Assembly (NCBI GenBank): GCA_034509735.1
Contig: JACGWO010000002.1
Location: 24,661,636-24,725,635 of the forward strand
Origin: Sesamum alatum
Lineage: Eukaryota; Streptophyta; Magnoliopsida; Lamiales; Pedaliaceae
Reading direction: 5' to 3'
Length of the DNA stretch: 64,000 nt
The stretch's first letter is position 1. Every line of letters starts with the position of its first letter. A program made the position numbers and the translations under genes. The notes beneath the pieces are model-generated. The model saw only the letters and a list, made by a program, of their open reading frames with translations. It ran no database searches and had not been told where the DNA came from. Positions 31,318-44,573 of the stretch are shown piece after piece.

Positions 31318-33374
31318 TGAAGGACAAGCGGATCCGCCCGGGAGCGCGAGCGGAAGCGAGAAAGCGAGAAATGGGCATAAATTTAAATCTAATTTAAATA
31401 AACGAATCCCAAGGGGTGTACCCTTGGGTGCTCACGAAATCTAAACATATGGATTCTCCAAAGGTGATCCACACAATACCGGAAGAAACGCACGTTCTCC
31501 TTGCTAGAAGAAAACGGGTTTAATGAAGGAATCAGTTTAACAGAAGAACACTATGAATTAGTGTTCTCTTAAACCTACTTTTTTCTTCCTCTTGATTCAA
31601 AATCAAGTGAAGAACACAAGTGAAAAATGGGAGAGATGGCCGAGAGTTGAGAGAGAGGGAGCGCCGATTTTGCTTCTTCTTTTTCTTAGAAAAAAGATGA
31701 ATTATGATTCACATATACTTTGTGTTGTATATTCTCATATATATACATAATTAATGTGATTATTGGAATGTGTCTAGGTTCATCCAAGGATGTCTAGATA
31801 CATTCCAATCAATCACCATCAATTCTTCAATCAAGCCTACCGAAATTTATGGTATGATCAAATCATACCAAAAGAAAGGACTTGATTGGAGTTGATTTGT
31901 CACTTTCCAAAAGAGACATGTCAACATACCACCTTGCATGAAACATGGCTGATTTTGCTTCCTCCATGGGAGCATTTCGGCCATGTCCAATTATGGGAAG
32001 AAGTCCAACTTCTTCCTATTCCAAAATAGGAATTATTTCTCCTCTCGGATCAAATTTAACGGACCGGGTTTCATCGTATTCCAATTACGACGAACGTAAC
32101 ATTAAATCCAATTTAATGTCCATTTAAATTATATCCGTTGATCTTTTAATCCAATTAAAAGATCCAACATCTCAACTTTTCATATTTAATCGAAAATCTA
32201 ATTTACCGATTAAACGAAGGCTCGATACAATTTCGGCCCATCCATCCAATGGACATTCCCTTAAGTAATCCAATTACTTATTTATCCTTCGAGATTAATT
32301 CCAAGTCAATCTCTTAACCTCCTCGGTGATTTGTGTGTGACCCTTTAGGTTCACCCTCAGCTAGACTTGGGCCCGTGTCCCACATGGGCCCATTACCATG
32401 GGTGGCCATCTAGCAACGGTCCATGGTACTAGAGACTAGGTGAATTGGCGTGAATATTTAGGCACCAATTTCGTACGGGTACAATCCTTCCGTCTACCGT
32501 CTCCCGGCCTCAGTTTAGGGTATGGAATTGGGCGTCGGTTCCCATCCTTGACTAGGCATCTATGCTTAATACTCGAGACCAAGTATGCTTCATTGCGTCG
32601 ACACAGGAAACCATTCCTGTTCGACCAACCACTATGGCCACAACTTAAAATAGGATCAACGTGTCTCCGAGTGCATAGGAGATACCTCTGTCACATACTG
32701 ACAGGGGAGGGATACTCTTCTTGGAATCCACCGTCCTCGCTACACTTTCCGACTGCACTGGACAAGGCTTATGATGATCATCTTACAGAATGATCACCTC
32801 TCGCCAGATCCAAGATACAGCCGTCCTGTGCACGCGACTGCCATGATCCCTCAAGTTTGAGGACTACTCCCGTACTATCGGAACCAGGTAAATCCCATCA
32901 TACCGACCAAGCCTCCAAGGCTTCTATATGATGATCCCGCAAGTCAGTCCAGTCGGCTCGACCCCAGTCGACCAACTCAATAAGATCGTGTACGCGTCCC
33001 ACGTCTGTCGCCAATGAAACACCGCACTCATCCAATGAACACAACTCTTGATGCAAGTCTCAATAGGACTCTCAATGCCCTGTCTCGAGGTCCTCGACTT
33101 GGAACGTTTCAGACCCAACTCTAAATCAGTTGGTTTCATGACCACCATCCAATGCGTGGCCCAACTGCATGAGTTGTTAACCGTGGTTTGTGCACTATAT
33201 TGCGATATAAGTAAAACACCGTTTTAACAAATGTAAGATGAACGCAACAAAGAAGGTACCATTGGTGATGAACACTCATCTTCTTCATCACATAATAATA
33301 TTATATTTACATCAAGTTTTTGAATAGGTTACAAATTGCCAAACCTATTGGCTTTGTGGTCACCTATTCTAACA
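31318..33374 (-). repeat. Family C 5' LTR (2057 bp)
   Basis: A full LTR in reverse orientation: TGAAGGACAAGCGGATCCGC at the left, CACCTATTCTAACA at the right. It has the hairpin CCCAAGGG-GTGTA-CCCTTGGG at 31408-31428 and the shared core near 32335-32450. It lacks the W-box palindromes of A, B and D. It borders the satellite at 33375. Confidence 0.9.
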
Positions 33375-36300
33375 TCGAGGGCTTGGTCAACCTTCGTAAT
33401 CGATCGTACATTCGGGTACATGCCTAATACTCAGCACAATCATTGGAAACACCTTGTATTTTCAGTCCTTATCATTGACTGATAGATGACTCATTTCTGG
33501 CTATAAATATATTCGTATTGACTCCAATAATCAATATTAAAGGCACTTTTTGATTATAAGACTAGGACTCCATGTTATTCAACATTAAAATGCACTAGGA
33601 CTACATCTAGAACACTCTTTTGAGCCATGAACTCATTTTTGTACATTTGCACAAGGACACACACCTTTAAAAAAATTTAGACACTAATGCACTTTTATCT
33701 TTGCCATATCGAGGGCTTGGAGAACCTTCATAATCAATCGTACGTCCGGATAGATGCTTAATACTCAACACAATCGTAGGAAACACCTTGTGTTTTCAAT
33801 CCTTATCATTGACTGATAGATGACTCATTCTGGCTATAAATATATTCATATTGACTCTAATAATCAATATTAAAGCCACTCTTCGATTATACAACCAGGA
33901 ATCCATCTTAATCAACATAAAAATGCACTAGGACTACATCTTGAACACTCTTTCGAGCCATGGACTCAGCTTTGTACATTTACGCAACGACAAACTCCTT
34001 TAAACAAATTTAGACACTTATTCTCTTTTATCTTTGCCATATTGAGAGCTTGGAGAACCTTCATAATCAATCGTACGTCCGGATACATGCCTAATACTGA
34101 ACACAATCGTAGGAAACACCTTGTGCTTTCAGTCCTTATCATTGACTGATAGATGATAAATACTCAATATACTCGTTTAACTCTAATAATCAATATTAAA
34201 GTCACTCTTCGATTATATGATTAGGACTCCATCTTATTCAACATAAAAATGCACTAGTACTACATCTAAACCACTCTTCTGAGCCACGGACTCAGCTTTG
34301 TACCTTTGCACAACGACAAACTCCTTTAAACAAATTTAGACACTTATTCCCTTTTATCTTTGCCATATCAAGAGTTTGGTCAACCGTCATAATCAATCGT
34401 ACATCCGGATACATTCCTAATACTCAACACAATCGTAGGAAACACCTTGTGTTTTCAGTCCTCATCATTGACTGATACATGACTCATTTCCGGCTATAAA
34501 TATATTCGTATTGACTCTAATAATCAATATTAAAGCCATTCTTCGATCATATAACTAGGACTCCATCTTATTCAACATAAAAATGCACTAGTACTACATC
34601 TAAAAGACTCGTTTGAGCCATGGACTCAGTTTTGTACCTTTGTACAACGACAAACTCCTTTAAAAAAATTTATACACTAATGCACTTTTATCTTTGCCAT
34701 ATCAAGGGCTTGGAGAACCTTTATAATGAATTGTACGTCCGGATACAAGTCTAATACTCAACACAATCGTAGGAAACACCTTGTGCTTTCAATCCTTATC
34801 ATCGACTGATAGATGACTCATTTTTGGCTATAAATATATTCGTACTAACTCTAATATTTAATATTAATGCCACTCTTTGATTATACGACTACGAGTCCAT
34901 TTTATTCAACATAAAAATGCACTAGGTTTTACATCTTGAACACTCTTTCGAGCCATGGACTCAGCTTTGTACCTTTGCGCAACGACAAACTCCTTTAAAC
35001 AAGTTTAGACACTAATGCACTTTTCTCTTTGCCATATCGAGGTCTTGGAGAACCTTCATAATCAATCGTACATCCGGATACATGCCTAATACTCAACACA
35101 ATCGTCGGAAACACCTTTTGCTTTCAGTCCTTATCATTAACTGATGGATGAATCATTCTTGGCTCTAAATATATTCGTATTAACTCTCACAAACAATATT
35201 AAAGCCACTCTTCAATTATATGACTAGGACTCCATCTTATTCAACATAAAAATGCGCTAGTACTACATCTAAAACACTCTTTCGTACCATGGACTCATCT
35301 TTGTACCTTTGCGCAATGATAAACTACTTTAAACAAGTTTAAACACTAATGCATTTTTATCCTTGCCAAATCAAGGGCTTGGACAATCTTCACAATCAAT
35401 CGTACGTCCAGATAAATGCCTAATACTCAACACATCTTAGGAAACACCTTGTGCTTTCAGTCCTTATCATTGACTGATAGATGACTCATTTATGTCTATA
35501 AATATATTCGTATTGACTCTAATAATCAATATTAAAAGCCACTTTTTGATTATAAGACTAGGACTCCGTGTTATTCAACATTAAAATGCACTAGGACTAC
35601 ATCTTTGTATCTTTGCACAAAGACAAACTCCTTTAAACAAATTTAGACACTTATTCCCTTTTGTCTTTGTCATATCGAGGGCTTGGAGAACCTTATAATC
35701 AATCGTACGTCCGGATAAATGCCTAATACTCAACATAATCGCAGGAAACACCTTGGTCGTTCAGTCCTCATCATCGACTGATAGATGACTCATTTTTGGC
35801 TATATATATATTCGTAATGACTCTAATAATCAATATTAAAGCCATACTTCGATTATACGACTAGGACTCTATCTTATTCAACATAAAAATGCACTAGGAC
35901 TACATCTAGCACACTCTTTCGATCCTTGGGCTCAGGTTTGTACCTTTGCGCAATGACAAATTCCTTTAAACAAGTTTGGACACTGATGTACTTTTATCTT
36001 TGCCATATCGAAGACTTGGAGAACCTTCATAATCAATCATATATCCGGATAAATGTCTAATACTAAACACAATCGTCGGAAACGCCTTGTGCTTTTACTC
36101 CTTATCATAGACTGATATATGACTCATTTTTCGCTATAAATGTATTCGTATTAACTCTAATAATCAATATTAGAGCCACTTTTCGATTATATGATTAGGA
36201 CTCCATCATATTCAACATAAAAATGCACTAGTACTACATCTAAACCACTCTTTTGAGCCATGGACTCAGCTTTGTACCTTTACTCAGTGACAAATTCCTT

Positions 36301-37339
36301 AAAACAAATTTAGACACTTATTCCCTTTTATCTTTGCCATATCGAGGTCTCTGTCAACGGTCGTATCAATCGTACGTCCGGATACATTCCTAATACTCCA
36401 CATAATCGTAGAAAACACCTTGTGTTTTCAGTCCTTATGATTGACTGATAGATGACTCATTTCTGGTTATAAATATATTCGTATTAACTCTAATAATCAA
36501 TATTAAAGCCACTCTTCGATTATAAGACTTGGACTGCATGTTATTCAACATTAAAATACACTAGGACTACATCTAAAACACTCTTTTGAGCCATGGACTC
36601 ATCTTTGTACCTTTGCGCAAAGACAAACTATTTTAAACAAATTTAGACACTAATGCACTTTTATCTTTGCCATATCGCGGGCTTGGAGAACCTTCATAAT
36701 CAATCGTACGTCCCGATACATGCCTAATATTCAACACAATCGTAGGAAACACCTTGTGTTTTCAGTCTTTATCATTGACTGATAGATGACTCATTTCTAG
36801 CTAAAAATATATTCGTATTGACTCTAACAATCAATATTAAAGCCACTCTTCGATTATAAGACTTGGACTCCATGCTATTGTACATTAAAATGCACTAGGA
36901 CTAGATATAGAAGACTCTTTTGAGCCATGGACTCATCTTTGCACCTTTGCGCAAAGACAAATTCCTTAAACAAGTTTAAACACTATTGCACTTTTATCTT
37001 TGCCATATCGAGGGCTTGGAGAACCTTCATAATCAATCGTACGTCCGGATACATGCCTAATACTCAACACAATTGTAGGAAACATCTTGTGCTTTCAGTC
37101 CTTATCATTAACTGATACATGACTAATTTCTGTCTATAAGTATATTCGTATTGATTCTGATAATCAATATTAAAGTCAATCTTCGATTATAAGACTTGGA
37201 CTCCATGTTATTCAACATTAAAATACACTAGAACTACATCTAGAACACTCTTTTGAGCCATGGACTCATCTTTGTACCTTTGCGCAAAGACAAACTCCTT
37301 TAAACAAATTTAGACACTAATGCACTTTTATCTTTGCCA
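33375..37339. repeat. Tandem satellite array, about 12 monomers of about 334 bp
   Basis: Monomers begin at the TCGAGGGCTTGG-like motif near 33375, 33709, 34042, 34368, 34702, 35037, 35371, 35675, 36008, 36342, 36675 and 37008, giving steps of 326-335 bp. One monomer (35371) is about 30 bp shorter. All are head to tail. Recognisable monomer landmarks are TTATCATTGACTGATAGATG, ATAAATATATTCGTATTGAC and TTATCTTTGCCATA. No coding potential is seen. Confidence 0.95.
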
Positions 37340-37892
37340 CTAAAGCTTGGTTGTCAATGCAATTCTCCATGAAGGATATGGGCGAGGCATCCTACATCCT
37401 TGGCATCAAAATCTATAGGGATAGATCTAAAAGGATGTTAGGAATGGCCCAGTCTTCGTACATTGAGAAAGTCTTGAAGAGATTCAAGATGGAGAACTCA
37501 AAACGAGGATTCCTTCCTATGAGGCATGGAATTAAGTTATCCAAGAAGCAGTCTCCTAAAACTGATGAGGAGCTTAAAAGGATGTTAGACATCCCCTATG
37601 CTTCAGCCGTAGGCAGCATACAGTATGTTGTTCAGTGCACTAGACCTGATGTGGCTTTCGCTTTGAGCGTAACTAGCCGATATCAATCGTGTGCCGGGGA
37701 GGCACACTGGAGTGTAGTCAAGACTATTCTAAAGTACCTGAAAAGGACTAAGGACATGTTCTTGATCTATGGCGGTGGAGAGTTGATACTGGAAGGCTAT
37801 AGCGACGCTAGCTTCAAGTCGGATGACGATGATGCCAAGTCTCAGTCTGGTTATGTGTTCAAACTTAATGGTGGCGTGGTCGCTTGGAATAG
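37340..37892 (+). pseudogene. pol fragment (RT C-terminus to RNase H), probably family C
   Basis: An open frame without a start, cut at the left by satellite and at the right by a B LTR. It covers the end of RT (FSMKDMGEASYILG), the linker with GFLPMRHGIKLSKKQ, and RNase H up to GGVVAW, including SDASF. It is about as long as the matching part of the B pol but with many substitutions, so it belongs to another family. Its orientation and position fit the C LTR at 50650-54224 downstream. The junction with satellite (37339/37340) is an illegitimate break. Confidence 0.8.
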
Positions 37893-39065
37893 TGTTAGAA
37901 TAGGTGACCATGTAAGCCAATTTTGGCGGGAATATGTAACCTATGTCTAGACAATTTCAGGTGTTTTATAAATCATTTATGAATAAAGAAGTGAAAATTC
38001 ATATGGCAATACTTTGTTTACGTTCACTTATACCTGCTATTACATATCTGTTCACTATGCAAACAAAGCCCACGGACTGAGAATCGATTTCGGGACTGGG
38101 ACTACGCTTGGAGGTAGGTCCATGAAATCAGTCTTACCGAATCAATCCAGAAATCTCCAAGTCAAGGAATCTCGAAAATGGGTACCGAGATTCCCCTTGA
38201 GACTTGCACTAAGCATCTGCTGTTGTATTTCATCGACGGGTGACGAAGGTCGTCTAAGCAGTGTTAGTAGGTTAGCATGCTAGGAAGCAGCTGACTGAGG
38301 TGACTCGCGAGAACCGTCTTACGGAGGACCTTGAGTATGGTCAGCAAGGTATGACGTGTATTCCCGGTTCCAACGGTACAGGTCAAGTCCTTTGACTTGA
38401 GGAACTGCTGAGTTTACTTGTACATCAGGTCTGTATCTTAGATATGGTGAGAGATTGCCAAAATACTTTTGAGTAGTCATAAGCCATGTCTAGTGCAGCT
38501 CGGGTGTACAGAGTGACAGTAGTTTCCAAGAAAGGATCTGTCTCCTGTCAAAAGGCATTGACAGTTGAGTCTCATGAATGCTTTGTGTCTTGTCCGTAAA
38601 ATCTGTGGCCATAGTAACTGAACAGAAGGGAAGGTTTCCCTTGCGGCGTTTAGTAAGGACAGACCGACACTTAGGTCCAAAATGGGTACCTGCATTTTTC
38701 GTGCCCTAAACTCTAAGTGATGAGACCGAGGACAGAAGGACAAGTGTACTTTTAGAGCCTAAATGTTCATCCCCGATTATTTCACCTAATCTCTAGTGCC
38801 ATGGACCGTTGCTAGATGGTCACCCATGGTAACGGACGGATTCTAGGAATTCGACCAAGTCTAGCTGAAAGGTGAACCTAAAGAGTCACACACTATCCAC
38901 ACACACTTAGTATTTAATTTGGAATTAAATATTGGAGTAAAGGAATGATTAAATTGGATTTAATCGGGTCCTATATTTTCTTGGAGATTTAATTCCTTCT
39001 ATTTGATAAAGGGAATCAAATTAATAAATTTGATTTATTAAGGGAATTAATTTAATGGGCCTAGA
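37893..39065 (+). repeat. Truncated family B LTR (U3 part only)
   Basis: It starts TGTTAGAATAGGTGACCATG and follows the B LTR for about 1170 bp to GGGCCTAGAATAA. It then jumps into gag, losing the promoter, R/U5, PBS, leader and the gag N-terminus. The five bases before it (AATAG, 37888-37892) may be a target duplication whose partner is lost. It carries a compensatory hairpin variant at 38167-38193. Confidence 0.85.
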
Positions 39066-42000
39066 ATAAGGATAACCGGAAGGTCCGTAGCATCATACTT
39101 GCTTTGATGACCAATGAGATTCAGAAGCAATATGAAAGGCTAGACGATGTCCCTTCCATTATAGCTCGCCTTAAGGATTGCTATGCAGTCCCGGACCGGC
39201 ATACTAGGTATGTCGCGACCAAGGCGTTATTTGGAACGAAAATGACAGAAGGATCCTCTGTACGAGAGCACGGGGTTAAAATGCTTACCCTGGTGGAAAA
39301 GCTCGAGGACCTAAAGGCAGGTCTCGACAATGAAACGTACATAGATGTGATCCTTCAGTCACTCCCACCCTCCTTTGACCAATTTATCGTCAACTACAAC
39401 ATGAATGCACTTGAGAAGGGCATTCATGAGTTGATCAATATGTTGGTGCAATATGAGGCAACGGCTAAGAAGTCCACGCCTTCGGTATTGTTTGGAGGTG
39501 CATCGACTTCTAATATGAAAGGCAAGGGTGCCGGATGTTGGAAGAAGAAGAAAGGGAAGGGAAAGGCCGTCAAAGCAGCTACGAACACTAAGAGTGTTTC
39601 CATTACCAAAGCGGGAAAAGGCAAAGGAAAGGGAAAGGTTGTCTCCAAGCAACAGTCGAAGGCATATGACATATGTATCAACTGCCGTGAGAAAGGGCAT
39701 TGGAAGAGAGAGTGCCCCAAACTCTTCTCGAACCAAGGTATATATGTGATTGAGGTTAATATGGTCACTAATTCTGCCTCTTGGGTATTAGATACCGGCT
39801 GTGGAGCTCACATTTGCAATAACTTGCAGGTGTTGAAAAGAAGCAGAAAACTGGGTAGCGGGGACATGATCCTGAAGCTTGGGAATGGCAAGGCCATCTC
39901 GGCAGAAGCAGTAGGATCCTCCACTCTAGTGATTAGTGAAAGTATTAGCATAGATTTAGAGCAAGTTTATTTTGTACCCAGTATGATTAAAAACATCATT
40001 TCCATTCCATTGTTTGACAATAGTGGTTATGAGTTTAGAATCAATAAAAATTGCTTTTATTTGATGAGGTGTGGAATTGCTCATCTACTTGGTACATTGC
40101 ATAACGGACTTTATATCTTGCAACAAACGAATTTCGTCCTCAATGCACAACACAAACGAAAATTAGATAATAACGGGAACGCACGTCTGTGGCACGCTAG
40201 GCTAGGTCACATATCCCAAGATAGGATGAAAAGGTTGGTAGACTCAAAGAACCTAGAGGTTGGGGACTTGAGGGATCTACCAACTTGTGAATCCTGTCTA
40301 AGAGGGAAAATGACCAAGAAGCCCTTTGTAGGACAAAGCAGGCTTGCCACAGGTCTGTTGGACTTGGTCCATACAGATGTATGTGGACCACTAAGGACGC
40401 AGGCCAGAGGTGGATTTTCCTACTTCATAACCTTTACCGATGATCATTCACGGTATGGTTATGTTTACCTGATGAGGTACAAGTCTGAAGCTCTTGAGAG
40501 GTTTAAAGAATTCAGACTTGAAGTGGAGAACCAAACCAACTGCAAAATTAATGTCCTTCAGTCGGACCGAGGCGGTGAGTACCTTAGTACAGAGTTCCTA
40601 GATTATCTAAAAGAACATGGTATAATATCAGAATGGACACCTCCAAGAACACCACACAGTTAAATGGTGTCTCTGAAAGGAGGAATCGAACCCTGTTGGA
40701 CATGGTTCGGTCCATGATGAGTTTTTACCAAATTGCCCTTATCGTTTTGGGGCTATGCACTAGAAACGGCGGCCAAATTGTTGAATTTAGCGCCTACTAG
40801 TACATTGACCCAAACGCCATATGAGATATGGCATGGCAAGCCTGCATCCTACAACTACTTGAAAGTGTGGGGTAGCCCCGCATACGTCAAGAGGTTAGTG
40901 GGAGATAAGTTAGAATCTAGGTCTAGCTTATGCAGGTTCGTTGGATACCCTAAAGAAACTGCGGGTTATTACTTTTATGACCCCTTGGAACAAAAGGTGT
41001 TTGTTTCAAGAAATGCAGTATTCTTGGAGCAAGGCTTCCCGGAGGATATCCAACCTGATGAGCTGATCCTTGAGGAATCAAGTGATGGAATCCAGCCATC
41101 AGAGGAGGCCGCGGAACCCTCACTTAGAGGATTCATGATTAACAGCCGAAGGGCTGACCAACCTCGAGAAGTCCAACATGCTAGGCATGAAGGACAGCCT
41201 CAGGAACAGCCAGTCCCGGTTCCTGAACCGCCGGCTCCGATACAGTCAGCGCCCACAGTCACCACTGACGTTCCCTTTCTCCGTAGGTCTACTAGAGAGT
41301 CCGGACCTCCAGTGAGATATGGCTTTCTAGGTGCGACCGATCTTTTGGATAACGATCCTAAGACTTATGGAGAAGCGATGTCTGATATCGACTCCGGGAA
41401 ATGGCTTGAGGCCATGAAAGCCGAAATGGACTCTATGAGCGAGAACCAAGTCTGGAGTCTTGTAGATCCACCGAAAGGTGTTAAGCCAGTGGGCTGTAAG
41501 TCGGTTTACAAGCGCAAACTTGGCGTTGATGGAGAAGTCACAACCTTTAAGGATAGGCTTGTAGCTAAGGGATACACTCAACGACCCGAGGTCGATTTTG
41601 AGGATACCTACTCGCCAGTAGCCATGGCTAAGTCCATTCGGATTCTGCTCGCCATAGCAGCATGGTATGACTATGAGACATGGCAGATGGACGTGAAAAC
41701 GGCCTTCCTCAACGGTTTCGTTGAAGAAGAGATCTATATGGATCAGCCGCAGGGTTTCACGGTCACTGGAGAAGAGCAGAAAGTCTGTCGTCTCCAGAAG
41801 TCCAGCTATGGCCTCAAACAAGCCTCCCGAAGTTGGAACATTCGCTTTGATGAAGTAATACGGGGTTATGACTTCATCAAAAAATGAATCCGACCCTTGT
41901 GTATACAAGAAGGTCAGTGGGAGCTCAATAGTGTTCCTAGTGCTTTATGTGGATGACATTCTGCTCATTGGTAATGACGTTAGAATGTTAGGAAACACAA

Positions 42001-42932
42001 AAGCATGGTTGTCAACCCAGTTTTCCATGAAGGACTTGGGTGAAGCCTCCTACATCCTAGGCATCCAGATTGTCAGGGACAGATCTAAAAGGATGTTAGG
42101 ACTCACCCAAAACTCGTATATGGAGAAAGTCCTAAAGAGATATCGAATGGACAACTGCAAACGAGGATTCCTTCCAATGAGGCATGGGATCAAGTTATCC
42201 AAGAAACAGTCCCCACAGACTGATGAGGAACTTGAAAGGATGAAGGTCATCCCCTATGCTTCTGCCGTAGGTAGCATACAATATGCGATTCACTGCACTA
42301 GGCCCGACATTGCATACGCTTTGAGCGTGACAAGCAGATATCAGTCCTGCGCAGGAGGGGCACATTGGAATGCTGTTAAGGGCATCCTTAAATACCTAAG
42401 GAGGACTAAGGACATGTTCCTAGTCTATGGCAATGGAGAACTAATTCTGGAAGGCTTTAGCGACGCTAGCTTCCACTCTGATAACGATGATGCCAAGTCT
42501 CAATCGGGGTACGTATTCAAACTCAATGGAGGAGTAGTAGCTTGGAAAAGTTCAAAGCAAGCAACCATTGCTGACTCCACCACAGAGGCTGAATACATAG
42601 CAGCTTCAGAAGCTGCTAAGGAAGCGGTTTGGATGAGAAACTACATCCAAGAGTTGGGTGTGGTGCCTAGCATCGCCGAGCCTGTTGTCATCTTCTGTGA
42701 TAACAACGGCGCAATAGCGCAAGCAAAGGAACCGAGATCTCATCACCGTTCCAAACACATTCTTAGACGTTACCATCTTCTTAGAGAAATGGTAGGAAGA
42801 GGTGACGTCCGAATGGACCGAGTCAACTCGGCAGACAACACAGCAGACCCGCTGACAAAGCCTATGTCGCAGAGCGCTCATACGCAACATCTTGAGAAGA
42901 TGGGGATTAAGCATATGGGCAATTGGCTTTAA
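39066..42932 (+). pseudogene. gag-pol copy 1 of a family B element (5' truncated, two frame lesions)
   Basis: It starts inside gag at the codons for HKDNRK (about residue 65) and runs to the end of pol (HMGNWL, stop at 42932). The zinc knuckle is at about 39678-39719, protease DTGCG near 39790, the integrase zinc motif and catalytic residues at 40180-40670, RT FLNG near 41707, YVDD near 41946, and a full RNase H (SDASF near 42461, then ADSTTEAEY). Three breaks are visible: a 2-bp insertion giving a TAA at 40661, a 1-bp T insertion near 40722 that restores frame, and a sixth A at 41879-41884 that shifts RT. The first two are shared with copy 2. It is the most complete pol in the window. Confidence 0.88.
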
Positions 42933-42937
42933 AGGTC

Positions 42938-42948
42938 AAGTGGGAGAT
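42938..42948 (+). other. Polypurine tract, B copy 1
   Basis: AAGTGGGAGAT sits directly before the LTR at 42949. Confidence 0.85.
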
Positions 42949-44041
42949 TGTTAGAATAGGTGACCATGTAAGCCAATTTTGGCAGGAATATGTAACCTAT
43001 GTCTAGACAATTCTTTGGTATTTGATAAAACATTTATCAATAAAGAAGTGAAAATTCATATGGCAATACTTTGTTTACGTTCACTTATCTGCATTTACAT
43101 TTCTGTTCACTCCGCAAACAAAGCCCACGGACTGTAAAACAATTTCGGGGACTGGGACTACTCTTGGAGGTAGGTCCATGAAATCAGTCTTACCGAATCA
43201 GTCCGAAAATCTCCAAGTCAAGGAATCCCGAAAATGGGTACCGGGATTCCCTTTGAGACTTGCACTGAGCATCTGCTGTCGTATTTCATCGACGGGTGAC
43301 AAAGGTCGTCTAAGCAGTGTTAGTGGGTCAGCATGCTAGGAAGCAGCTGACTGAGGTGACTCGCGGGAACCGTCTTACGGAGGAGCTTGAGTATGGTCAG
43401 CAGGTAATGACGTGTATTCCCGATTCCAACGGTACAGGCCAAGTCCTTTGACTTGAGGAACTGCTGAGTTTACCTGTGCATCAGGTCTGTATCTTAAATA
43501 TGGTGAGAGATTGCCAAAAATACTCTTGAGTAGTCATAAGCCATGTCTAGTGCAGCTCGGGTGTACAAAGTGACAGTAGTTTCCAAGAAAGGATCTGTCT
43601 CCTGTCAAAAGGTATTGACAGTTGAGTCTCATGTATGCTCTGTGTCTTGTCCCTAAAATCTGTGGCCACAGTAACTGAACAGAAGGGAAAGGTTTCCCTT
43701 GCGGCGTTTAGTAAGGACAGACCGACACCTAGGTCCAAATGGGTCCTGCATTTTCCGTGCCCTAGACCCTAAGTGATGAGACCGAAGATAGAAGGACAAG
43801 TGTACTGTTAGAGCCTAAATGTTCATCCTCGAATATTTCACCTAGTCTCTAGTGCCATGGACCGTTGCTAGATGGCCACCCATGGTAACGGGCGGATTCT
43901 AGGAATCCGACCAAGTCTAGCTGAATGGTGAACCTAAAGAGTCACACACTATCCACACACACTTAGTATTTAATTTGGAATTAAATATTGGAGTAAAGGA
44001 ATGATTAAATTAGATTTAATCGGGTCCTATATTTTCTTGGA
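42949..44041 (+). repeat. Truncated family B LTR between the two gag-pol copies
   Basis: It follows the B LTR for about 1090 bp to ATATTTTCTTGGA. It then joins leader sequence (TGTATGTGTAGATATTTATT) at a GGA shared by both partners. The promoter, R/U5 and PBS are missing. Confidence 0.85.
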
Positions 44042-44573
44042 TGTATGTGTAGATATTTATTTATTTGAGATCTCGGTCATTTCCTACTCTCACATTGGTT
44101 GGACCAATGTCAAAATATTAGACCCTAGACAAAGTGGACGTAAACTCTAGGCGTTTGTCCATGCCTTCCAATCCATGGCATAGTGAGGAAGCTGCTTTGG
44201 GTCAATAGCGTGGTCTCACGAGTGGTGGCACGTTATTGTACTTAAAGGAAGCTGCATTATGTCATGAACGAAAAACGGGCTGCCAAGGGTGAGGCAATAA
44301 TCTTGGGAATCTCGTGGAACGAGAATTGTATGGAATACCTCCCACAAGATCTTTTCCATGCGAATCGTAAAAGCGGGGTATGGGAAATATCGCTGTGGGA
44401 TCCCAAGCCCACTTGGAAAGGATTTCCCGAAAATCACGTTTGAGAGTAACGTGTTTTCGTATAAATAGTGGGAGGATTAAATGACTAAAGTCCATGCATT
44501 TAATTATTTTATCAAACCACCGTCTTTTATTTTCTGCTGATCGCGCGCTGTTTTCTAAAATGTAGATTTTAAA
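44042..44573 (+). mobile_element. Partial leader of B copy 2
   Basis: It matches the gag-proximal part of the leader at 10045-10680. The first hairpin motif survives with a change at 44213-44228. The second, with over 100 flanking bases, is deleted near 44283. Confidence 0.8.

Noticed and set aside
36927..37115. Short ORFs inside satellite (also 58873-59061)
   Set aside because: They are not maintained across neighbouring monomers and there is no codon conservation.
33375..37339. Regularly spaced repeats considered as a CRISPR-like array
   Set aside because: Repeats are contiguous monomers of about 334 bp without unique spacers, in a plant genome.
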